The notes under the pieces were generated by a model that saw nothing but the letters and a program-made list of their open reading frames with translations, searched no databases and was not told the DNA's origin. A stretch of 64,000 nucleotides of DNA from Ensifer sp. USDA 6670. Its GTDB lineage: Bacteria; Pseudomonadota; Alphaproteobacteria; Rhizobiales; Rhizobiaceae. Location: assembly GCA_000421085.1 (NCBI GenBank), contig ATWE01000006.1:248001-312000 (forward strand). Direction: 5' to 3'. A program made the position numbers and the translations under genes. Positions 17,683 to 29,628 of this stretch are shown here, one piece after another. Position 1 is the first letter of the stretch. Each line of letters opens with the position of its first letter.

Positions 17683-18174
17683 TCAGGTCAAGGCGTCGAT
17701 TTCCTCATCCGTCAGAAGGTCGGGAATGACCGTGACCGGAATCGGGAAGGCCGCCGCCTTCCCGGCAATGGACGAAACGAGCGGGCCCGGACCTTCCTTC
17801 GCCGATCCGGCCGCCAGTACCAGGATCGCGATGTCACGGTCCTCCTCGATGGCGGCGTGAATCTGCTCCGTAGCGATGCCCTCGCGGATGACGATTTCCG
17901 GCTCGATGCCGATCCGTTCGCGCACTGTCTGCGCGATCTTGGCCAGCGTCGCCTCGGCCTCCTCCCGCGCTTCGGCGCGCATGATCTCCTCGACCCCTAG
18001 CCATTGCTGGAAGTCGCCGTCGGCGATCACATAGAGCAGCACGAGGCCGCCATTGGAGTTCTTCGCGCGCATACCGGCGTAATGCACGGCGCGGCCGCAT
18101 TCGGGCGTGTCGTCGATCACCGCCATGAATTTGCGGCGGTGGCCTTCCATTCGTGAGAGTCGGGTTGAAACCAT
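17683..18174 (-). CDS. Universal stress protein (UspA family)
   Basis: This 163-residue protein has a single Usp domain. The N-terminal strand is FMAVIDDTPECGRAV, and the C-terminal segment reads ILVLAAGSAKEGPGPLV where ATP-binding Usps have G-x2-G-x9-G(S/T). The loop keeps some Gly, so nucleotide binding is possible but not certain. Start ATG 18174 has no clear RBS; a second ATG at 18150 is equally plausible. The role is general stress tolerance by family only. Its neighbours trpS and nfu give no specific hint. Confidence 0.85.
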   Translation of the reverse strand: MVSTRLSRMEGHRRKFMAVIDDTPECGRAVHYAGMRAKNSNGGLVLLYVIADGDFQQWLGVEEIMRAEAREEAEATLAKIAQTVRERIGIEPEIVIREGIATEQIHAAIEEDRDIAILVLAAGSAKEGPGPLVSSIAGKAAAFPIPVTVIPDLLTDEEIDALT

Positions 18175-18226
18175 GCGCTGAACATTACAACGCCGCGCGG
18201 CGCCCGCAAGGTCTCATTTTCGTGAA

Positions 18227-19291
18227 CTACTGCAAAAAGCCGATGATTTCGCGGACCTCGCGCATGGTCTTCTCGGCGCGTTCCCGGGCGCGCTCGCCGC
18301 CCTTGCGCAGGATAGCGTCGATATGCGCGGTATCGCCCATCAACCGGCGCATCTCGCCCGTGATCGGCGAAAGCACGCCGACGGCGAGGTCGGCCAGAGC
18401 CGGCTTGAAGGTCGAGAATTGCTGGCCGCCGAATTCGGCAAGAACCTCTTCTTTCGACCTGTCGGCGAGCGCGGCGTAAATGCCGACGAGGTTTTCGGCC
18501 TCCGGCCGATCCTTAAGACCGTCCGTTTCGCTCGGAAGTGCGTCCGGATCGGTCTTGGCCTTGCGGATCTTCTTCAGGATCGTGTCGGCATCGTCCATCA
18601 GATTGATGCGCGACAGGTCGGATGGATCCGATTTCGACATCTTCTTGGTGCCGTCGCGCAGCGACATGACGCGCGGTGCCGGGCCGCCGATCAGGGGTTC
18701 GACCGGCGGGAAATAGGCATGGATCGGCTCTTCTCCGACGACGATGTCGACGCCGTAACCACCGCGGCGGATATGATCCATGAAGTCGATGTTGAACTTC
18801 TGGGCGATGTCGCGGGTGAGCTCCAGATGCTGCTTCTGGTCGTCGCCGACCGGCACGTGAGTGGCGCGATAAACGAGGATGTCGGCCGCCATCAGGCTCG
18901 GATAGGCGAGCAGGCCGAGCGAAGCGTTTTCACGGTCCTTGCCGGCCTTGTCCTTGAACTGGGTCATCCTGTTCATCCAGCCGATGCGGGCGACACAGTT
19001 GAAGATCCAGGCGAGCTCGGCATGCTGCGGCACAGCCGACTGGTTGAAGACGATGTGCTTTTCGGGGTCGATGCCCGAGGCGATGAAAGCGGCCGCGATC
19101 GAACGGATCTGGCCCGGCAGGTCCTCATGCACGAGTTGAGCGGTGATCGAGTGCAGGTCGACGACGCAATAGATGCAATCGTTGTTTTCCTGAAGGGCGA
19201 CGAATTTACGAATCGCGCCGAGATAATTGCCGAGATGCAGGTTACCGGTCGGTTGAACGCCGGAAAATACGAGCGGCTTGAATTCGTTCAT
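18227..19291 (-). CDS. trpS: Tryptophan--tRNA ligase
   Basis: This class I aminoacyl-tRNA synthetase has 354 residues. The HIGH-type motif appears as [12 protein letters not shown] and the KMSKS loop as KKMSKS, both at the usual spacing. The start ATG 19291 gives the standard N-terminus [15 protein letters not shown]. An in-frame reading to 19384 adds 31 non-conserved residues and is rejected. It lies 89 bases after the VOC gene on the same strand. Confidence 0.97.
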   Translation of the reverse strand: MNEFKPLVFSGVQPTGNLHLGNYLGAIRKFVALQENNDCIYCVVDLHSITAQLVHEDLPGQIRSIAAAFIASGIDPEKHIVFNQSAVPQHAELAWIFNCVARIGWMNRMTQFKDKAGKDRENASLGLLAYPSLMAADILVYRATHVPVGDDQKQHLELTRDIAQKFNIDFMDHIRRGGYGVDIVVGEEPIHAYFPPVEPLIGGPAPRVMSLRDGTKKMSKSDPSDLSRINLMDDADTILKKIRKAKTDPDALPSETDGLKDRPEAENLVGIYAALADRSKEEVLAEFGGQQFSTFKPALADLAVGVLSPITGEMRRLMGDTAHIDAILRKGGERARERAEKTMREVREIIGFLQ

Positions 19292-19380
19292 GTCGTCCCC
19301 ATCGGGCTTGTGGAGGGCCCGGCTCCAGTTGATATCGCCGCGCTTATGCACGGCGGGCCGGACGCAATCAAGAGGCATGG

Positions 19381-19770
19381 TCACGCGGGCTGCAGGAGAT
19401 CCCAGCTATTGCCGAAGGGATCGACGAAGACGACAACGGTCCCGTAGACCTCATGGCGGGGCGCCTCGAGGAACGTGACGCCGGCGGAAAGCATGGCGGC
19501 GTGATCGCGGCTGAAGTCGTCGGTAAAGAGAAAGAAGCCGACCCGCCCGCCGGTCTGATTGCCGATCGCGGCGCGCTGCCTTTCGCCCTCGGCCCTGGCG
19601 AGCAGGAGAGCGGTTTCCGTCGCACCTTTCGGCCGCACGACGACCCAGCGCTTGCCGCCGCCGAGGTCGTTGTCTTCGAGGAGGTCGAAGCCGAGCTTGC
19701 CGCAGTAAAAGGCGATGCCCTCATCATAGCCGGGCACGACGATGGCGACGCGGGCAATCGACTGTCTCAT
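19381..19770 (-). CDS. VOC (glyoxalase/bleomycin-resistance-like) family protein
   Basis: This 129-residue protein is a single vicinal-oxygen-chelate fold with the two beta-alpha-beta-beta-beta halves. Residues typical of the family include the N-terminal [17 protein letters not shown] and the C-terminal [16 protein letters not shown]. The substrate is unknown; dioxygenase, glyoxalase and drug-binding members all share this fold. Its ATG overlaps the murJ stop by four bases (ATGA, 19767-19770), so it is likely translated by coupling at the end of the glnD-murJ operon. Confidence 0.85.
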   Translation of the reverse strand: MRQSIARVAIVVPGYDEGIAFYCGKLGFDLLEDNDLGGGKRWVVVRPKGATETALLLARAEGERQRAAIGNQTGGRVGFFLFTDDFSRDHAAMLSAGVTFLEAPRHEVYGTVVVFVDPFGNSWDLLQPA

Positions 19771-21374
19771 TGCCGATCCACCCCTTCGCTCGCCCGCTCG
19801 ACGGACGAGGCCGACGCGCCCCTTTTTACGCTCCGGCGGACCATTGAGAGGCTCGCGCCGCCGATCCCGAACGCGACCGCGAAATAGATCGCCATCGCGG
19901 CGGCGATCAGGCCGCAGAGCGTAAGGGCGCGGGTCGTAAGCGGTGCGGCGGAAGACAGCGGGAAGGCGAGCCGATCCACGGCAAAGTACAACGCGGCGGC
20001 CATGACGGCCGCGGCGATCACCAGCCGGGGAATCCTCGTCAGCAAGGGAATATCGCGCCCCCAGTGCCCACGCCAGACGAGCGTCGCGAAAAGAAGCAAG
20101 GCGTTGACCCAGCCGGCGACGATTTCGGCCGTCGCGATGCCGCTTGCGGCAAGCAACGGAAAAAGCGTCAGCGCCAGGGAGACGTTCACTGCCACGGAAA
20201 TCCCGGCGAAGATCATCGGCGTGCGGGTGTCCTCGCGGGCGAAGAAACCGGGAATGAAGGCCTTGATCAGCACGAAGGCCGGCAGGCCGAGGCCGTAGAT
20301 CGCCAGAATATGCCCGACGACGACGGTGGATTCCGGCGAGAACTGGCCGCGCTCGAAGAGGAGCCGGACGATCGGCTCCGACATGACGAGCAGTGCCGCG
20401 GCGGCGGGAAGTGTCAGGAACAGCGTGAATTCGACGGAACGGTTCTGCAGGTTCGCCGCCTCGTTGAGATTGCCGCCGCGCAGAGCCCGCGCAAGCTCGG
20501 GCAGAAGCACGGTCGCAACCGCAATGCCGACGACACCGAGCGGCAACTGATAGATGCGGTCGGCATAGACGAGCGACGAGACGGCCCCTTCCTTTGCCGA
20601 GGCGATATTGGTGTTGATCAGGAGATTGATCTGGGTGATGCCGCCGGTGATCGCCGCGGGAAGTGCCAGCACCAGCAGGCGTTTGACGTTCGCCGTCAGC
20701 CGGGGCCGGCGAAAGCCGATCCGGATCCCGGCATTGCGCACCGCCACCCAGACGATCGCCAGTTGCACGAGGCCCGCAGCCAGCACCCCCCAGGAGAGGT
20801 CGTAACCCACCGCGACCGCATCCTGGCCGCTGTACCAGGCATAGGCCAGCACGCCGATCAGGATGAAGTTCAGGAAGACCGGCGCGATGGCTGCCGCGAA
20901 ATAGCGGTGCAGCGAATTGAGCATCCCCGCCATCATCGCCGCCAGCGACATGCAGGCGAGATAGGGAAACATGATCGTCGCGAAGGTGACGGTGCTTGTG
21001 AATTTCGCGGGGTCGTCGGCAAATCCGGGAGCAATCAGCTGCCCGACGATGAAAGGCATCGCCAGTTCCATGGCGATCGTCAGCAGAAGAAGAACGGTGA
21101 AGAGGACGCCGAAGACCTCCTCGGAAAAGCGCCGAGCGCCGTCCATGCCGTGCGCCTCGATCTCCTTGGCGAAAAGCGGCACGAAGGCCGAATTGAACGC
21201 CCCTTCGGCGAAAAGCCTGCGAAAGGTGTTCGGCAGCCGGAAGGCGGTGTTGAAGGCGTCGGCGACCGGGCCGGTGCCGAGCGCCGCCGCCATGAAGGTT
21301 TCCCGGATGAAGCCGAAGAGCCGGCTCCCGAGCGTTGCGCCGCCGACGGTAGCGAATTTCTTGACCAGACTCAT
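19767..21374 (-). CDS. murJ: Lipid II flippase MurJ
   Basis: MurJ moves lipid II across the inner membrane for peptidoglycan synthesis. The 535-residue MOP-superfamily protein has 14 or so hydrophobic segments. The N-terminal region includes the conserved signature [20 protein letters not shown] and the Arg residues needed in the central cavity. It overlaps glnD upstream (21371-21374) and the VOC gene downstream (19767-19770) by ATGA, forming a coupled trio. The glnD-murJ linkage recurs in rhizobia. Confidence 0.95.
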   Translation of the reverse strand: MSLVKKFATVGGATLGSRLFGFIRETFMAAALGTGPVADAFNTAFRLPNTFRRLFAEGAFNSAFVPLFAKEIEAHGMDGARRFSEEVFGVLFTVLLLLTIAMELAMPFIVGQLIAPGFADDPAKFTSTVTFATIMFPYLACMSLAAMMAGMLNSLHRYFAAAIAPVFLNFILIGVLAYAWYSGQDAVAVGYDLSWGVLAAGLVQLAIVWVAVRNAGIRIGFRRPRLTANVKRLLVLALPAAITGGITQINLLINTNIASAKEGAVSSLVYADRIYQLPLGVVGIAVATVLLPELARALRGGNLNEAANLQNRSVEFTLFLTLPAAAALLVMSEPIVRLLFERGQFSPESTVVVGHILAIYGLGLPAFVLIKAFIPGFFAREDTRTPMIFAGISVAVNVSLALTLFPLLAASGIATAEIVAGWVNALLLFATLVWRGHWGRDIPLLTRIPRLVIAAAVMAAALYFAVDRLAFPLSSAAPLTTRALTLCGLIAAAMAIYFAVAFGIGGASLSMVRRSVKRGASASSVERASEGVDRQ

Positions 21375-24220
21375 GTTTCGGCTTTTGTCGTTTTGGAACC
21401 GTGGGGTACACGCGACACAGGGGTCGGCGCAATGATGCCGGAGGGCATGCGCTCGCGCGCCTCGTCCACCTCGCCCGCCAGCACCGCCTTGAGGCGCGCT
21501 GCGATGTTCATCTGCCGGTTCTCGCTGGTGATCTTCGAGCCTACCAGGTCGGTGACGTAGAAGGTGTCGATCACCTTTTCGCCGAAGGTGGTGATATGGG
21601 CCGACGCGATGTCGAGCGATAGGTCCGACAGCACCGCAGTCACTTCGGAAAGCAGACCGGTCCGGTCGAGACCCTCGACCTCGATGACGGTGAACTTGTT
21701 CGAAAGCGTATTGCTGATCGTCACCTCCGGCGTCACGGTGAAGGCCCTGCTGCGCTTCTTCACGCGCGTCCGGCTGGCGATCACCTCCGGCAGCCTCTTG
21801 CGGCCGGAGAGCACGTCCTCGATCAGCTTGCCGATGCTCGCCGCCCGGCGCGTCTCGTCCTCGGCGACCGAAAACTCGCGGTTGACGAGAATGGTATCGA
21901 GCGCCCGGCCGTCCGACGTGGTGTGAATCTGCGCCCCGACGATGTTGGCGCCCGCCGCGGCGCAGGCGCCGGCGATGACGGTCAGCAGGCGCGGATGGTC
22001 CGGCGACAGCACCGTGATTTCGGTGATGGCGTGGAAATCATGGGTACGCACCATGGTCGCGAGCGTCCGGCCCGCATGGTCCGCCTCACGGATGAAGCCT
22101 GCATGGCGCACCTGCTCCTCGAGCGCCACGGTCAGAAGATAGGGCTGGTAATGCAGCCGCACATAAGCCTGGCGCTCCTTCTTGGGCCAGTCGGCGAGCG
22201 CCTCCTCCAGCATGTGGGCGGCGTGCTTCGCCCGCTCCTTGCGCGACAGTTCCGAAAAGCCGCCCGAGAGCAGAAGCTCGGTCTCGTAGTAGAGCGTGCG
22301 CAGGAGCTGGCCCTTCCAGCCGTTCCAGACGCCGGGCCCGACGGCGCGGATGTCGCAGACGGTGAGGATGAGCAGCATCTTCAGCCGTTCGAGGGATTGG
22401 ACCCGTTCGGCGAAATCGACGATGGTCTTGCGGTCGTTAAGGTCGCGGGTCTGCGCGACCATCGACATGGTCAGATGTTCCTCGACCAGCCATACGACCA
22501 TTTCGGTCTGTTTCGGGGTCAGCCTGAAGCGCGGGCAAAGCTTTCGCGCGACCTTGGCGCCGGCCACCGAATGATCTTCGGGGCGCCCCTTGGCGATGTC
22601 GTGCAGCAGAACGGCGACATAGAGGGCTTCGCGGTCCTCGATGCCAGGCATCAGCATCGCCGTCAGGGGATGCGCCTCCTCCTCCAGGCCCCGTTCGATG
22701 CGGGAGAGGACGTCGACCGAGCGCAGGAGATGCTCGTCCACCGTGTAGTGGTGATACATGTTGAACTGCATCATCGAGACGATCTTGCCGAATTCGGGAA
22801 TGAAGCGGCCGAGCACCCCCGCCTCGTTCATCCGGCGAAGGATCAGTTCCGGATTGCGCCGCGAAGTGAGTATCGATCGGAAGAGCCGGTTGGCCTCCTC
22901 GTTTTCGCGCAAGTGCGGCGTGATCAGGCTCAGAGAACGGGTCACCTGCTTCAGCGCCGCCGGATGAAATTCGAGCCCGTTGATGTCGGCGATGTGAAAC
23001 AGGCGCATGAGGTTTACCGGGTCGCGCTTGAACACATCGGTGCTCGCAAGTGCGATGCGCCCGCCGTCATCTACGAAATCGAGCGTGCCCGCGATCTTGC
23101 GGACGCGGTTGCGGAAGCGGCTTATGACGCCCGTGATCCCGGGCGTGTCTTTGGCCTGCTGGTCCTCCAGCGCCGAGCAGAAGATGCGGGTCAGGTCGCC
23201 GACGTCCTTGGCCACCAGGAAGTAGTGCTTCATGAAGCGTTCCACCGCCGAGAGCCCGGGGTGATCGTGATAGCCGAGCGCCTCGGCGATCTCGCGCTGG
23301 ATGTCGAAAGAGAGGCGCTCCTCCGCCTTGCCGGTCAGGAAATGCATGTGGCAGCGCACCGCCCAGAGAAAATCCTCAGCCTTCTGGAAGAGCTTGTATT
23401 CCTGCTTCGAAAGCACGCCGAGCTTGACGAGATCGGCAGAGTCCTTGACCCGGTAGAAATACTTCGAAATCCAGAAGAGCGTGTGCAGGTCGCGCAAGCC
23501 GCCCTTGCCTTCCTTGACATTGGGCTCGACGAGGTAGCGCGTGTCGCCCGCCTTGCGATGGCGCTCGTCCCGCTCGGCGAGCTTGGCGGCAATGAATTCC
23601 GGACCGGTATTGCGGACGATCTCATGGTCGAAGCGCGTTTCGAGTTCGTTCGCCAGGGCCGCGGACCCGCAGACATAGCGGCATTCGAGGATCGCGGTGC
23701 GGATGGTCATGTCCGCACGCGACAGGCGGATGCATTCCTCGATCGTTCGCGTTGCGTGACCGACCTTGAAGCCGAGGTCCCACAGGATATAGAGCATGAA
23801 TTCGATCGCCGGCTCCGCCCAGACCGCTTTCTTGGCGGGCAGGAGGAAGAGGAGGTCGATATCCGAGCCCGGCGCGAGCGTTCCGCGGCCGTAGCCGCCT
23901 ACGGCGGTGACCGCGATGCGCGAAGCCTCGGGGGCCTTCGCGGCGTCGAAAACCTGGTTCAGCACGAAGTCGTGCAGAAGGGTAATCAGCTGATCCTGAA
24001 GCCAGGAGATGCGCTCCGCGCATTTTATTCCTGCGCCGTCTGCGGCGAGCAATTCGCGCGCCTTGGCGCGGCCTGCGACATTTGCCTCCTTGAAGGCCGC
24101 AAGCAGGGCCCGGCGCATCGGCTCGCGCTGTTCGGCATGAGCGGAGGCGATGAAGTCGCACCTGGCCCGAAGCGCCGCCACGTCCAGGATTTCGGGAAAG
24201 GAGGTTTCGTGTCTGGCCAT
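21371..24220 (-). CDS. glnD: Bifunctional PII uridylyltransferase / uridylyl-removing enzyme
   Basis: GlnD uridylylates PII proteins (GlnB/GlnK) under nitrogen limitation and reverses this when glutamine is high. The 949-residue protein has a nucleotidyltransferase domain with [18 protein letters not shown], a GlnE-like helical domain, an HD hydrolase domain ([14 protein letters not shown]) and two C-terminal ACT domains. The first ACT begins near [14 protein letters not shown] and the second near [17 protein letters not shown]. All catalytic motifs are intact. It is the primary nitrogen sensor feeding NtrBC. rpoN and ptsN, other nitrogen-control genes, lie 15-20 kb away. Confidence 0.97.
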   Translation of the reverse strand: MARHETSFPEILDVAALRARCDFIASAHAEQREPMRRALLAAFKEANVAGRAKARELLAADGAGIKCAERISWLQDQLITLLHDFVLNQVFDAAKAPEASRIAVTAVGGYGRGTLAPGSDIDLLFLLPAKKAVWAEPAIEFMLYILWDLGFKVGHATRTIEECIRLSRADMTIRTAILECRYVCGSAALANELETRFDHEIVRNTGPEFIAAKLAERDERHRKAGDTRYLVEPNVKEGKGGLRDLHTLFWISKYFYRVKDSADLVKLGVLSKQEYKLFQKAEDFLWAVRCHMHFLTGKAEERLSFDIQREIAEALGYHDHPGLSAVERFMKHYFLVAKDVGDLTRIFCSALEDQQAKDTPGITGVISRFRNRVRKIAGTLDFVDDGGRIALASTDVFKRDPVNLMRLFHIADINGLEFHPAALKQVTRSLSLITPHLRENEEANRLFRSILTSRRNPELILRRMNEAGVLGRFIPEFGKIVSMMQFNMYHHYTVDEHLLRSVDVLSRIERGLEEEAHPLTAMLMPGIEDREALYVAVLLHDIAKGRPEDHSVAGAKVARKLCPRFRLTPKQTEMVVWLVEEHLTMSMVAQTRDLNDRKTIVDFAERVQSLERLKMLLILTVCDIRAVGPGVWNGWKGQLLRTLYYETELLLSGGFSELSRKERAKHAAHMLEEALADWPKKERQAYVRLHYQPYLLTVALEEQVRHAGFIREADHAGRTLATMVRTHDFHAITEITVLSPDHPRLLTVIAGACAAAGANIVGAQIHTTSDGRALDTILVNREFSVAEDETRRAASIGKLIEDVLSGRKRLPEVIASRTRVKKRSRAFTVTPEVTISNTLSNKFTVIEVEGLDRTGLLSEVTAVLSDLSLDIASAHITTFGEKVIDTFYVTDLVGSKITSENRQMNIAARLKAVLAGEVDEARERMPSGIIAPTPVSRVPHGSKTTKAET

Positions 24221-24321
24221 GAAGTGCCGAGGGGCGTCCTGTCCGACTTAGATCATTCGTTGCAAGCGCCGCTGTATAGCCCTTTTGCCGGCCGAATGAC
24301 AGGGGAAATAGCCGGGCGAAA

Positions 24322-27072
24322 TCAGCGGTTGGAAAGCTCCATCTTCAGCGCGTAAAGCGCGTCGAGCGCCTCGCGCGGCGTCATGTCGTCCGGGTTGAGC
24401 GCCTTCAGGGACTCCTCGAGCTTCGACGGACCCGACGATGCCCTCGCCGCCTCCTCTCGCCGGACGGCAACCTGGAACAGCGGCAGGTCGTCGATCAGCT
24501 GGCTCGCCGGGTTCTTGCGGTCGGCATCCTCGAGCTTGGCGAGCACATCCCTTGCGCGGGCGACGACCGACGCCGGCAAGCCCGCAAGACGGGCGACCTG
24601 GATGCCGTAGGAACGGTCGGCTGCGCCCGGGCCCACCTCGTGCAGGAAGATGACATCGCCGTCCCACTCCTTGACGCGCATGGTCGCGTTCGACAGTCGC
24701 ACGAGCTTTTCGGAGAGCACCGTCAGCTCATGGAAATGGGTCGCGAAGAGCCCGCGGCAGCGATTGACCTCGTGCAGATGCTCGACCGCCGCCCAGGCGA
24801 TCGACAGGCCGTCGAAGGTGGCGGTGCCGCGGCCGATCTCGTCGAGGATCACCAGCGAGCGGTCCGTTGCCTGGTTGAGGATCGCCGCCGTCTCGACCAT
24901 CTCGACCATGAAGGTCGAGCGCCCTCGGGCGAGATCGTCCGAGGCGCCGACGCGCGAGAAGAGCCGGTCAACCACGCCGATATGCGCGGCAGCCGCGGGC
25001 ACGAAGGATCCCGTCTGGGCCATGATCGCGATCAGCGCGTTCTGGCGCAGGAAAGTCGACTTGCCGCCCATGTTTGGGCCGGTGAGGAGCCAGATCGCAC
25101 CGCCCTGCTCGCCGTTCGGCGGAGAAAGATCGCAGCCGTTGGCGACGAAGGGATTGGCAGCCTGGCGCCGCAAGGCCTGCTCCACGACGGGGTGGCGTCC
25201 TCCGTCGATCGCGAACATTCGCGAGCGATCGACGGTAGGGCGCGTATAATTCTGCTCCTCCGCAAGCACCGCGAGCCCGGCCGAGACGTCGATCGTCGCG
25301 AGCGCCAGCGCTGCCGCCTTGATCGCCTCGGCCTCGGCGACCACCTCGCGCGTCATGGCCTCGAAGGTCTCGAGCTCGATCGCCAGCGCCCGGTCCGCGG
25401 CATTGGCGATCTTCGTTTCGAGCTCGGCAAGCTCGGTCGTGGTGAAACGCATGGCATTCGCCATGGTCTGGCGGTGAATGAAGCGGGCGCGGCCGGCATC
25501 GGTGTCGGTCATCGATCCGGCATTGCCGGCGGTCACCTCGATGAAGTAGCCGAGTACGTTGTTGTGCTTGATCTTCAGGGATTTGATGCCGGTCTCTTCG
25601 CAATATTGCAGCTGCAGCCCCGCAATAACGCGGCGCGACTGATCGCGCAGCGCCCGCATCTCGTCGAGCTCGGCGCTCGCGCCTTCGCGGACGAAGCCGC
25701 CGTCGCGCTTCAGAAGCGGCAGTTCCTCGGCAAGGGTCGCGTCGAGGCGCGCGAGCAATTCCCCCGGCAGGGCCGCGATCGCGTCGCGCGCTTCCGTCAA
25801 TTCCGCCGAGAGCTCGGCGCCCGAGAGGAGCGCCGATATCGCCGCCGCGGCCCGCATGCCCGCCTGGATGGCACCGAGATCGCGAGGGCCGCCACGGCCG
25901 AGCGCGAGCCGCGACAGGGCCCGGGGCATGTCCGGCGCCCTGCGAAGGGCGTCGCGAACATCCGTCGTAAAGCGCGGCTGATCGGCCAGCACCTCGATCG
26001 AATCGAGCCGCTGGTTGATCCGCTCCGGGTCGGTCAGGGGCGACATCAGTCTTTCGGCAAGCAGCCTGGCGCCCCCACTCGTCATCGTACGGTCGAGCGA
26101 TTTGAGCAGGCTGCCGTCGCGGGAGCCGGAAAGCGTCTTTGCGAGTTCCAGATTGGCGCGGGTGGCCGGATCGATGAAGAGCGTCGAGGCGGCGCTTTCC
26201 CTTTCCGGAATGCCGAGCGCCGGGCGCTCCTGGAGCTGGGTTTTCTCGACATAGGAGACCGCCGCCGAAGCGGCCGCGAGCTCCGCGCGCGAGAAGCTGC
26301 CGAATCCGTCGAGCGTCCCGACGCCGTAGTAGCGTGAAATGCGGCCCTCCGCCGTCGCGCTGTCGAAGAGGACGGCCGGCTGCGGCACCGCGACGCGCCC
26401 GAGCACGTCGAAGACGGCCCTGAGATCCGGATCGTGAAAGACGGTGTCGGGCAGGATCAGCTCGCGCGGTTCGATGCGCAATATGTCGGCAAGCAGCCGG
26501 CTCTCCGTCGTCTCGGCGAGGCGGAAGATGCCCGTCGAAATGTCGATCCATGCAAGTGCATAGGCTGGTTCCGAGCCGCTCCTGATGCGCGCCAGCGCCA
26601 TCAGATAGTTCGATTCCGAAGGCGAGAGCAGCTTTTCCTCGGTGATCGTTCCGGGCGTCACCAGGCGCACGACATCGCGGCGCACGACCGATTTGCTGCC
26701 GCGCTTCTTCGCTTCGGCCGGGTCCTCCACCTGTTCGCAGACGGCGACACGGTAGCCGGATGCGATCAGCTTCTGCAGGTAATCGTCGGCCGCATGCACC
26801 GGCACGCCGCACATCGGGATTTCCTGCCCCATGTGCTGGCCGCGTTTCGTCAGCGTGATACCGAGCGCGCGCGAGGCCTCGACCGCATCCTGGAAGAACA
26901 GCTCGTAGAAATCGCCCATGCGGTAGAACAGGAGCGAATCCGGATTGTTCGCCTTGATCTCGATGAACTGCTCCATCATCGGCGTGGCAGTGGAGCGGCT
27001 CTCCTCGCTTGCGAGAACGGACACGGAAAGGACGTCGCCCGAACGGCTCGATGCATCCATCAGGAAATTCAT
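24322..27072 (-). CDS. mutS: DNA mismatch repair protein MutS
   Basis: MutS recognises mismatches and hands off to MutL. The 916-residue protein starts its mismatch-binding domain at [20 protein letters not shown], with the F-x-E intercalating motif seen as FYEL in MGDFYELFF. The C-terminal ATPase has Walker [14 protein letters not shown] and the Walker B segment [15 protein letters not shown]. The N-terminus has about 30 extra residues before the conserved start. It is divergent from tme with 102 bases between them and follows glnD in reverse order. Confidence 0.97.
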   Translation of the reverse strand: MNFLMDASSRSGDVLSVSVLASEESRSTATPMMEQFIEIKANNPDSLLFYRMGDFYELFFQDAVEASRALGITLTKRGQHMGQEIPMCGVPVHAADDYLQKLIASGYRVAVCEQVEDPAEAKKRGSKSVVRRDVVRLVTPGTITEEKLLSPSESNYLMALARIRSGSEPAYALAWIDISTGIFRLAETTESRLLADILRIEPRELILPDTVFHDPDLRAVFDVLGRVAVPQPAVLFDSATAEGRISRYYGVGTLDGFGSFSRAELAAASAAVSYVEKTQLQERPALGIPERESAASTLFIDPATRANLELAKTLSGSRDGSLLKSLDRTMTSGGARLLAERLMSPLTDPERINQRLDSIEVLADQPRFTTDVRDALRRAPDMPRALSRLALGRGGPRDLGAIQAGMRAAAAISALLSGAELSAELTEARDAIAALPGELLARLDATLAEELPLLKRDGGFVREGASAELDEMRALRDQSRRVIAGLQLQYCEETGIKSLKIKHNNVLGYFIEVTAGNAGSMTDTDAGRARFIHRQTMANAMRFTTTELAELETKIANAADRALAIELETFEAMTREVVAEAEAIKAAALALATIDVSAGLAVLAEEQNYTRPTVDRSRMFAIDGGRHPVVEQALRRQAANPFVANGCDLSPPNGEQGGAIWLLTGPNMGGKSTFLRQNALIAIMAQTGSFVPAAAAHIGVVDRLFSRVGASDDLARGRSTFMVEMVETAAILNQATDRSLVILDEIGRGTATFDGLSIAWAAVEHLHEVNRCRGLFATHFHELTVLSEKLVRLSNATMRVKEWDGDVIFLHEVGPGAADRSYGIQVARLAGLPASVVARARDVLAKLEDADRKNPASQLIDDLPLFQVAVRREEAARASSGPSKLEESLKALNPDDMTPREALDALYALKMELSNR

Positions 27073-27174
27073 GATTGTTCCAAAAAAAGAGATGTCACAC
27101 TATCCGCAAGCATTTATAGACGACAACAACAAAGAGGCCGACCAGGAGGGTCGCCCACAGGAGGTTGAGGAAAC
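27073..27174. promoter_or_regulatory. Divergent promoter region mutS / tme
   Basis: These 102 bases must carry promoters in both directions. The plus-strand end has two purine runs, the closer being GGAGGTTGAGGAAAC immediately before tme. The left part is A/T-rich. I could not assign -10/-35 boxes with confidence. Confidence 0.4.
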
Positions 27175-29460
27175 ATGCCGGGTATCGACAAGACCGACCG
27201 CGCAATGACCAGCGTCACGGCGCAGGAAGCGCTCGATTTTCACTCGCAAGGTCGCCCCGGAAAACTGGAAATCTCGCCGACCAAACCGATGGCGACGCAG
27301 CGCGACCTTTCGCTCGCCTATTCGCCCGGCGTCGCCGTTCCGGTGAAGGCGATCGCCGACGATCCGGCGACGGCATACGACTACACGGCTCGCGGCAACA
27401 TGGTTGCGGTGATTTCAAACGGCACGGCAATCCTCGGCCTCGGCAATCTCGGCGCACTGGCCTCGAAGCCCGTCATGGAGGGCAAGTCCGTCCTTTTCAA
27501 ACGCTTCGCCGACGTCGATTCGATCGACCTCGAGGTGGATACCGAAAACGTCGACGAATTCGTCAACTGCGTCCGCTTTCTCGGCCCCTCCTTCGGCGGA
27601 ATCAATCTCGAGGACATCAGGGCACCGGATTGCTTCATCATCGAGCAGCGGCTGCGCGAAGTGATGGACATTCCCGTCTTCCATGACGACCAGCACGGCA
27701 CCGCGATCATCGCCGCGGCAGGCCTGGTCAACGCGCTGACCCTGACCGGCCGCGACTTCAAGACGGCCAAGCTCGTCTGCAACGGCGCGGGCGCGGCGGC
27801 GATCGCCTGCATCGAGCTCATCAAGGCCATGGGCTTCAACCCGGCGAACATCATCCTCTGCGACACCAAGGGGGTCATCTACAAGGGCCGTACCGACGGC
27901 ATGAACCAGTGGAAGTCGGCGCATGCGGTCGAGACCGACCGCAGGACGCTCGCCGAGGCACTTGACGGCGCCGACGTGTTCTTCGGCCTTTCGGCAAAGG
28001 GCGCGCTTTCCGCGGACATGGTCCGCTCCATGGGCCCACGGCCGATCATCTTCGCCATGGCCAATCCCGATCCGGAAATCACGCCCGAAGAGGTGGCCCT
28101 TATCCGCGACGACGCGATCGTCGCAACCGGCCGCTCGGATTATCCGAATCAGGTCAATAACGTTCTCGGCTTCCCCTATATCTTCCGAGGCGCGCTCGAC
28201 GTGCGCGCCTCGACGATCAACGACGCGATGAAGATCGCCGCGGCGGAGGCGCTCGCCAATCTCGCCAAGGAAGACGTTCCGGACGACGTCGCCGCTGCCT
28301 ATCAGGGCAACCGCCCGCGTTTCGGGTCGCAATATATCATTCCCGTCCCCTTCGATCCGCGCCTCATCTCGGCGATCCCGATGGCCGTTGCAAAGGCTGC
28401 CATGGAAACGGGCGTCGCCCGCAAACCGATCGAGGACCTCAAGGCCTATGGGCAGCAGCTTTCGGCGCGGCGCGACCCGATCGCCTCGACGCTGCAGCGC
28501 ATCGTCGAGCGCGTTCGCCGTCAGCCGAAGCGGATCGTTTTTGCGGAAGGCGAGGAAGTGCAGATGATGCGCTCGGCGATCGCCTACGCCAACCAGCAGC
28601 TCGGCACGGCGCTCCTGCTCGGGCGCGAGGAAGTGATGCGCGAAACCGCCGAGCGCGAAGGCATCGACCTTAACCGCGCCGGCATCCAGATCGTCAATGC
28701 GCGTCTGTCGAAGCGCGTCGGCGCCTATACCGATTTTCTCTATTCGCGCCTGCAGCGAAAGGGCTACCTCTTCCGCGACGTGCAGCGTCTGATCAATACC
28801 GACCGCAACCATTTCGCCGCCTCGATGGTGGCGCTCGGCGATGCGGACGGCATGGTGACGGGCCTTACGCGCAACTATTCGACCGCGCTCGAAGACGTGC
28901 GCCGCTGCATCGATCCAAAGCCCGGCCACCGGGTGATCGGCGTGTCCATTGCGCTCTGCCGCGGCCGTACGGTGCTCGTCGCCGATACCGCGGTGCACGA
29001 CATGCCGACGTCCGAGGAACTGGCGGATATCGCCGAGGAAGCGGCCGGCCTCGCCAAGCGGCTGGGCTACGTACCGCGGGTTGCGATGCTCGCCTATTCG
29101 ACCTTCGGCCACCCTTCCGGCGAACGCTCGGAGCGGGTACGCGAGGCGGTAAAGATCCTCGACCGGCGCCGTGTGGACTTCGAGTATGACGGCGAGATGG
29201 CCGCCGACGTGGCACTCAATGCGCGGGTGATGGAGCAATATCCGTTCTGCAGGCTTTCCGGCACCGCGAACGTGCTTGTCATGCCGGCGTTCCACTCGGC
29301 CTCGATCTCGACGAAGATGCTCCAGGAGCTGGGTGGCTCCACCGTGATCGGCCCGCTTCTGGTCGGTCTCGACAAGTCGGTCCAGATCGCCTCTATGTCG
29401 GCAAAGGACTCCGACCTCGTCAACCTGGCCGCGATCGCGGCCTATAACGCGGGGACGTGA
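27175..29460 (+). CDS. tme: NADP-dependent malic enzyme fused to phosphotransacetylase-like domain
   Basis: The enzyme oxidatively decarboxylates malate to pyruvate with NADP. The 761-residue protein has an N-terminal malic enzyme part (about 1-430) with SLAYSPGVAVPVKAI, the DDQHGTAII segment and an NADP-binding Rossmann region (VCNGAGAAAIA). The C-terminal 320 residues resemble phosphotransacetylase, a domain arrangement typical of rhizobial Dme and Tme. In S. meliloti the PTA-like part has a regulatory or structural role, not acetyl transfer. The position beside mutS points to Tme (NADP type) and not Dme, the NAD type essential for symbiotic N2 fixation. Cofactor assignment rests on that context. 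Confidence 0.9.
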   Translation: MPGIDKTDRAMTSVTAQEALDFHSQGRPGKLEISPTKPMATQRDLSLAYSPGVAVPVKAIADDPATAYDYTARGNMVAVISNGTAILGLGNLGALASKPVMEGKSVLFKRFADVDSIDLEVDTENVDEFVNCVRFLGPSFGGINLEDIRAPDCFIIEQRLREVMDIPVFHDDQHGTAIIAAAGLVNALTLTGRDFKTAKLVCNGAGAAAIACIELIKAMGFNPANIILCDTKGVIYKGRTDGMNQWKSAHAVETDRRTLAEALDGADVFFGLSAKGALSADMVRSMGPRPIIFAMANPDPEITPEEVALIRDDAIVATGRSDYPNQVNNVLGFPYIFRGALDVRASTINDAMKIAAAEALANLAKEDVPDDVAAAYQGNRPRFGSQYIIPVPFDPRLISAIPMAVAKAAMETGVARKPIEDLKAYGQQLSARRDPIASTLQRIVERVRRQPKRIVFAEGEEVQMMRSAIAYANQQLGTALLLGREEVMRETAEREGIDLNRAGIQIVNARLSKRVGAYTDFLYSRLQRKGYLFRDVQRLINTDRNHFAASMVALGDADGMVTGLTRNYSTALEDVRRCIDPKPGHRVIGVSIALCRGRTVLVADTAVHDMPTSEELADIAEEAAGLAKRLGYVPRVAMLAYSTFGHPSGERSERVREAVKILDRRRVDFEYDGEMAADVALNARVMEQYPFCRLSGTANVLVMPAFHSASISTKMLQELGGSTVIGPLLVGLDKSVQIASMSAKDSDLVNLAAIAAYNAGT

Positions 29461-29570
29461 CGCGGATCGGCCCAGGCTATCGTCTCACCGTTGTTCCTGT
29501 GCTCGTCACAGCAATGAGGGAGGAAATGGCTGGAGCAAGCCTGAGGATCGCGCGATCGCTCATAAAACAG

Positions 29571-29601
29571 GAGCCCGCTTCCCGGGAACGGAGGCGGGCT
29601 C
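29571..29601. terminator. Terminator-like hairpin after tme
   Basis: GAGCCCGC 29571-29578 and GCGGGCTC 29594-29601 pair perfectly. The loop contains a further small palindrome, TTCCCGGGAA. It lies about 110 bases downstream of tme, between two convergent genes. A T-rich stretch but no pure U run follows. Confidence 0.55.
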
Positions 29602-29628
29602 AATATATCATGGCTGACCAATTTCGTT

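Noticed and set aside
19381-21432. A single long fusion of the VOC domain with upstream sequence
   Set aside because: The upstream part of that frame is the shifted reading of murJ. The VOC protein starts at its own ATG 19770, overlapping the murJ stop.
21923-24355. Long open frame (about 810 codons) on the plus strand opposite glnD, and similar long antisense frames opposite mutS, tme, murJ, lnt, rpoN and the chemoreceptor
   Set aside because: High-GC codon bias creates antisense open frames. These show no family motifs, no RBS and strongly biased Arg/Asp/Gly composition, while the opposite strand carries complete conserved proteins.
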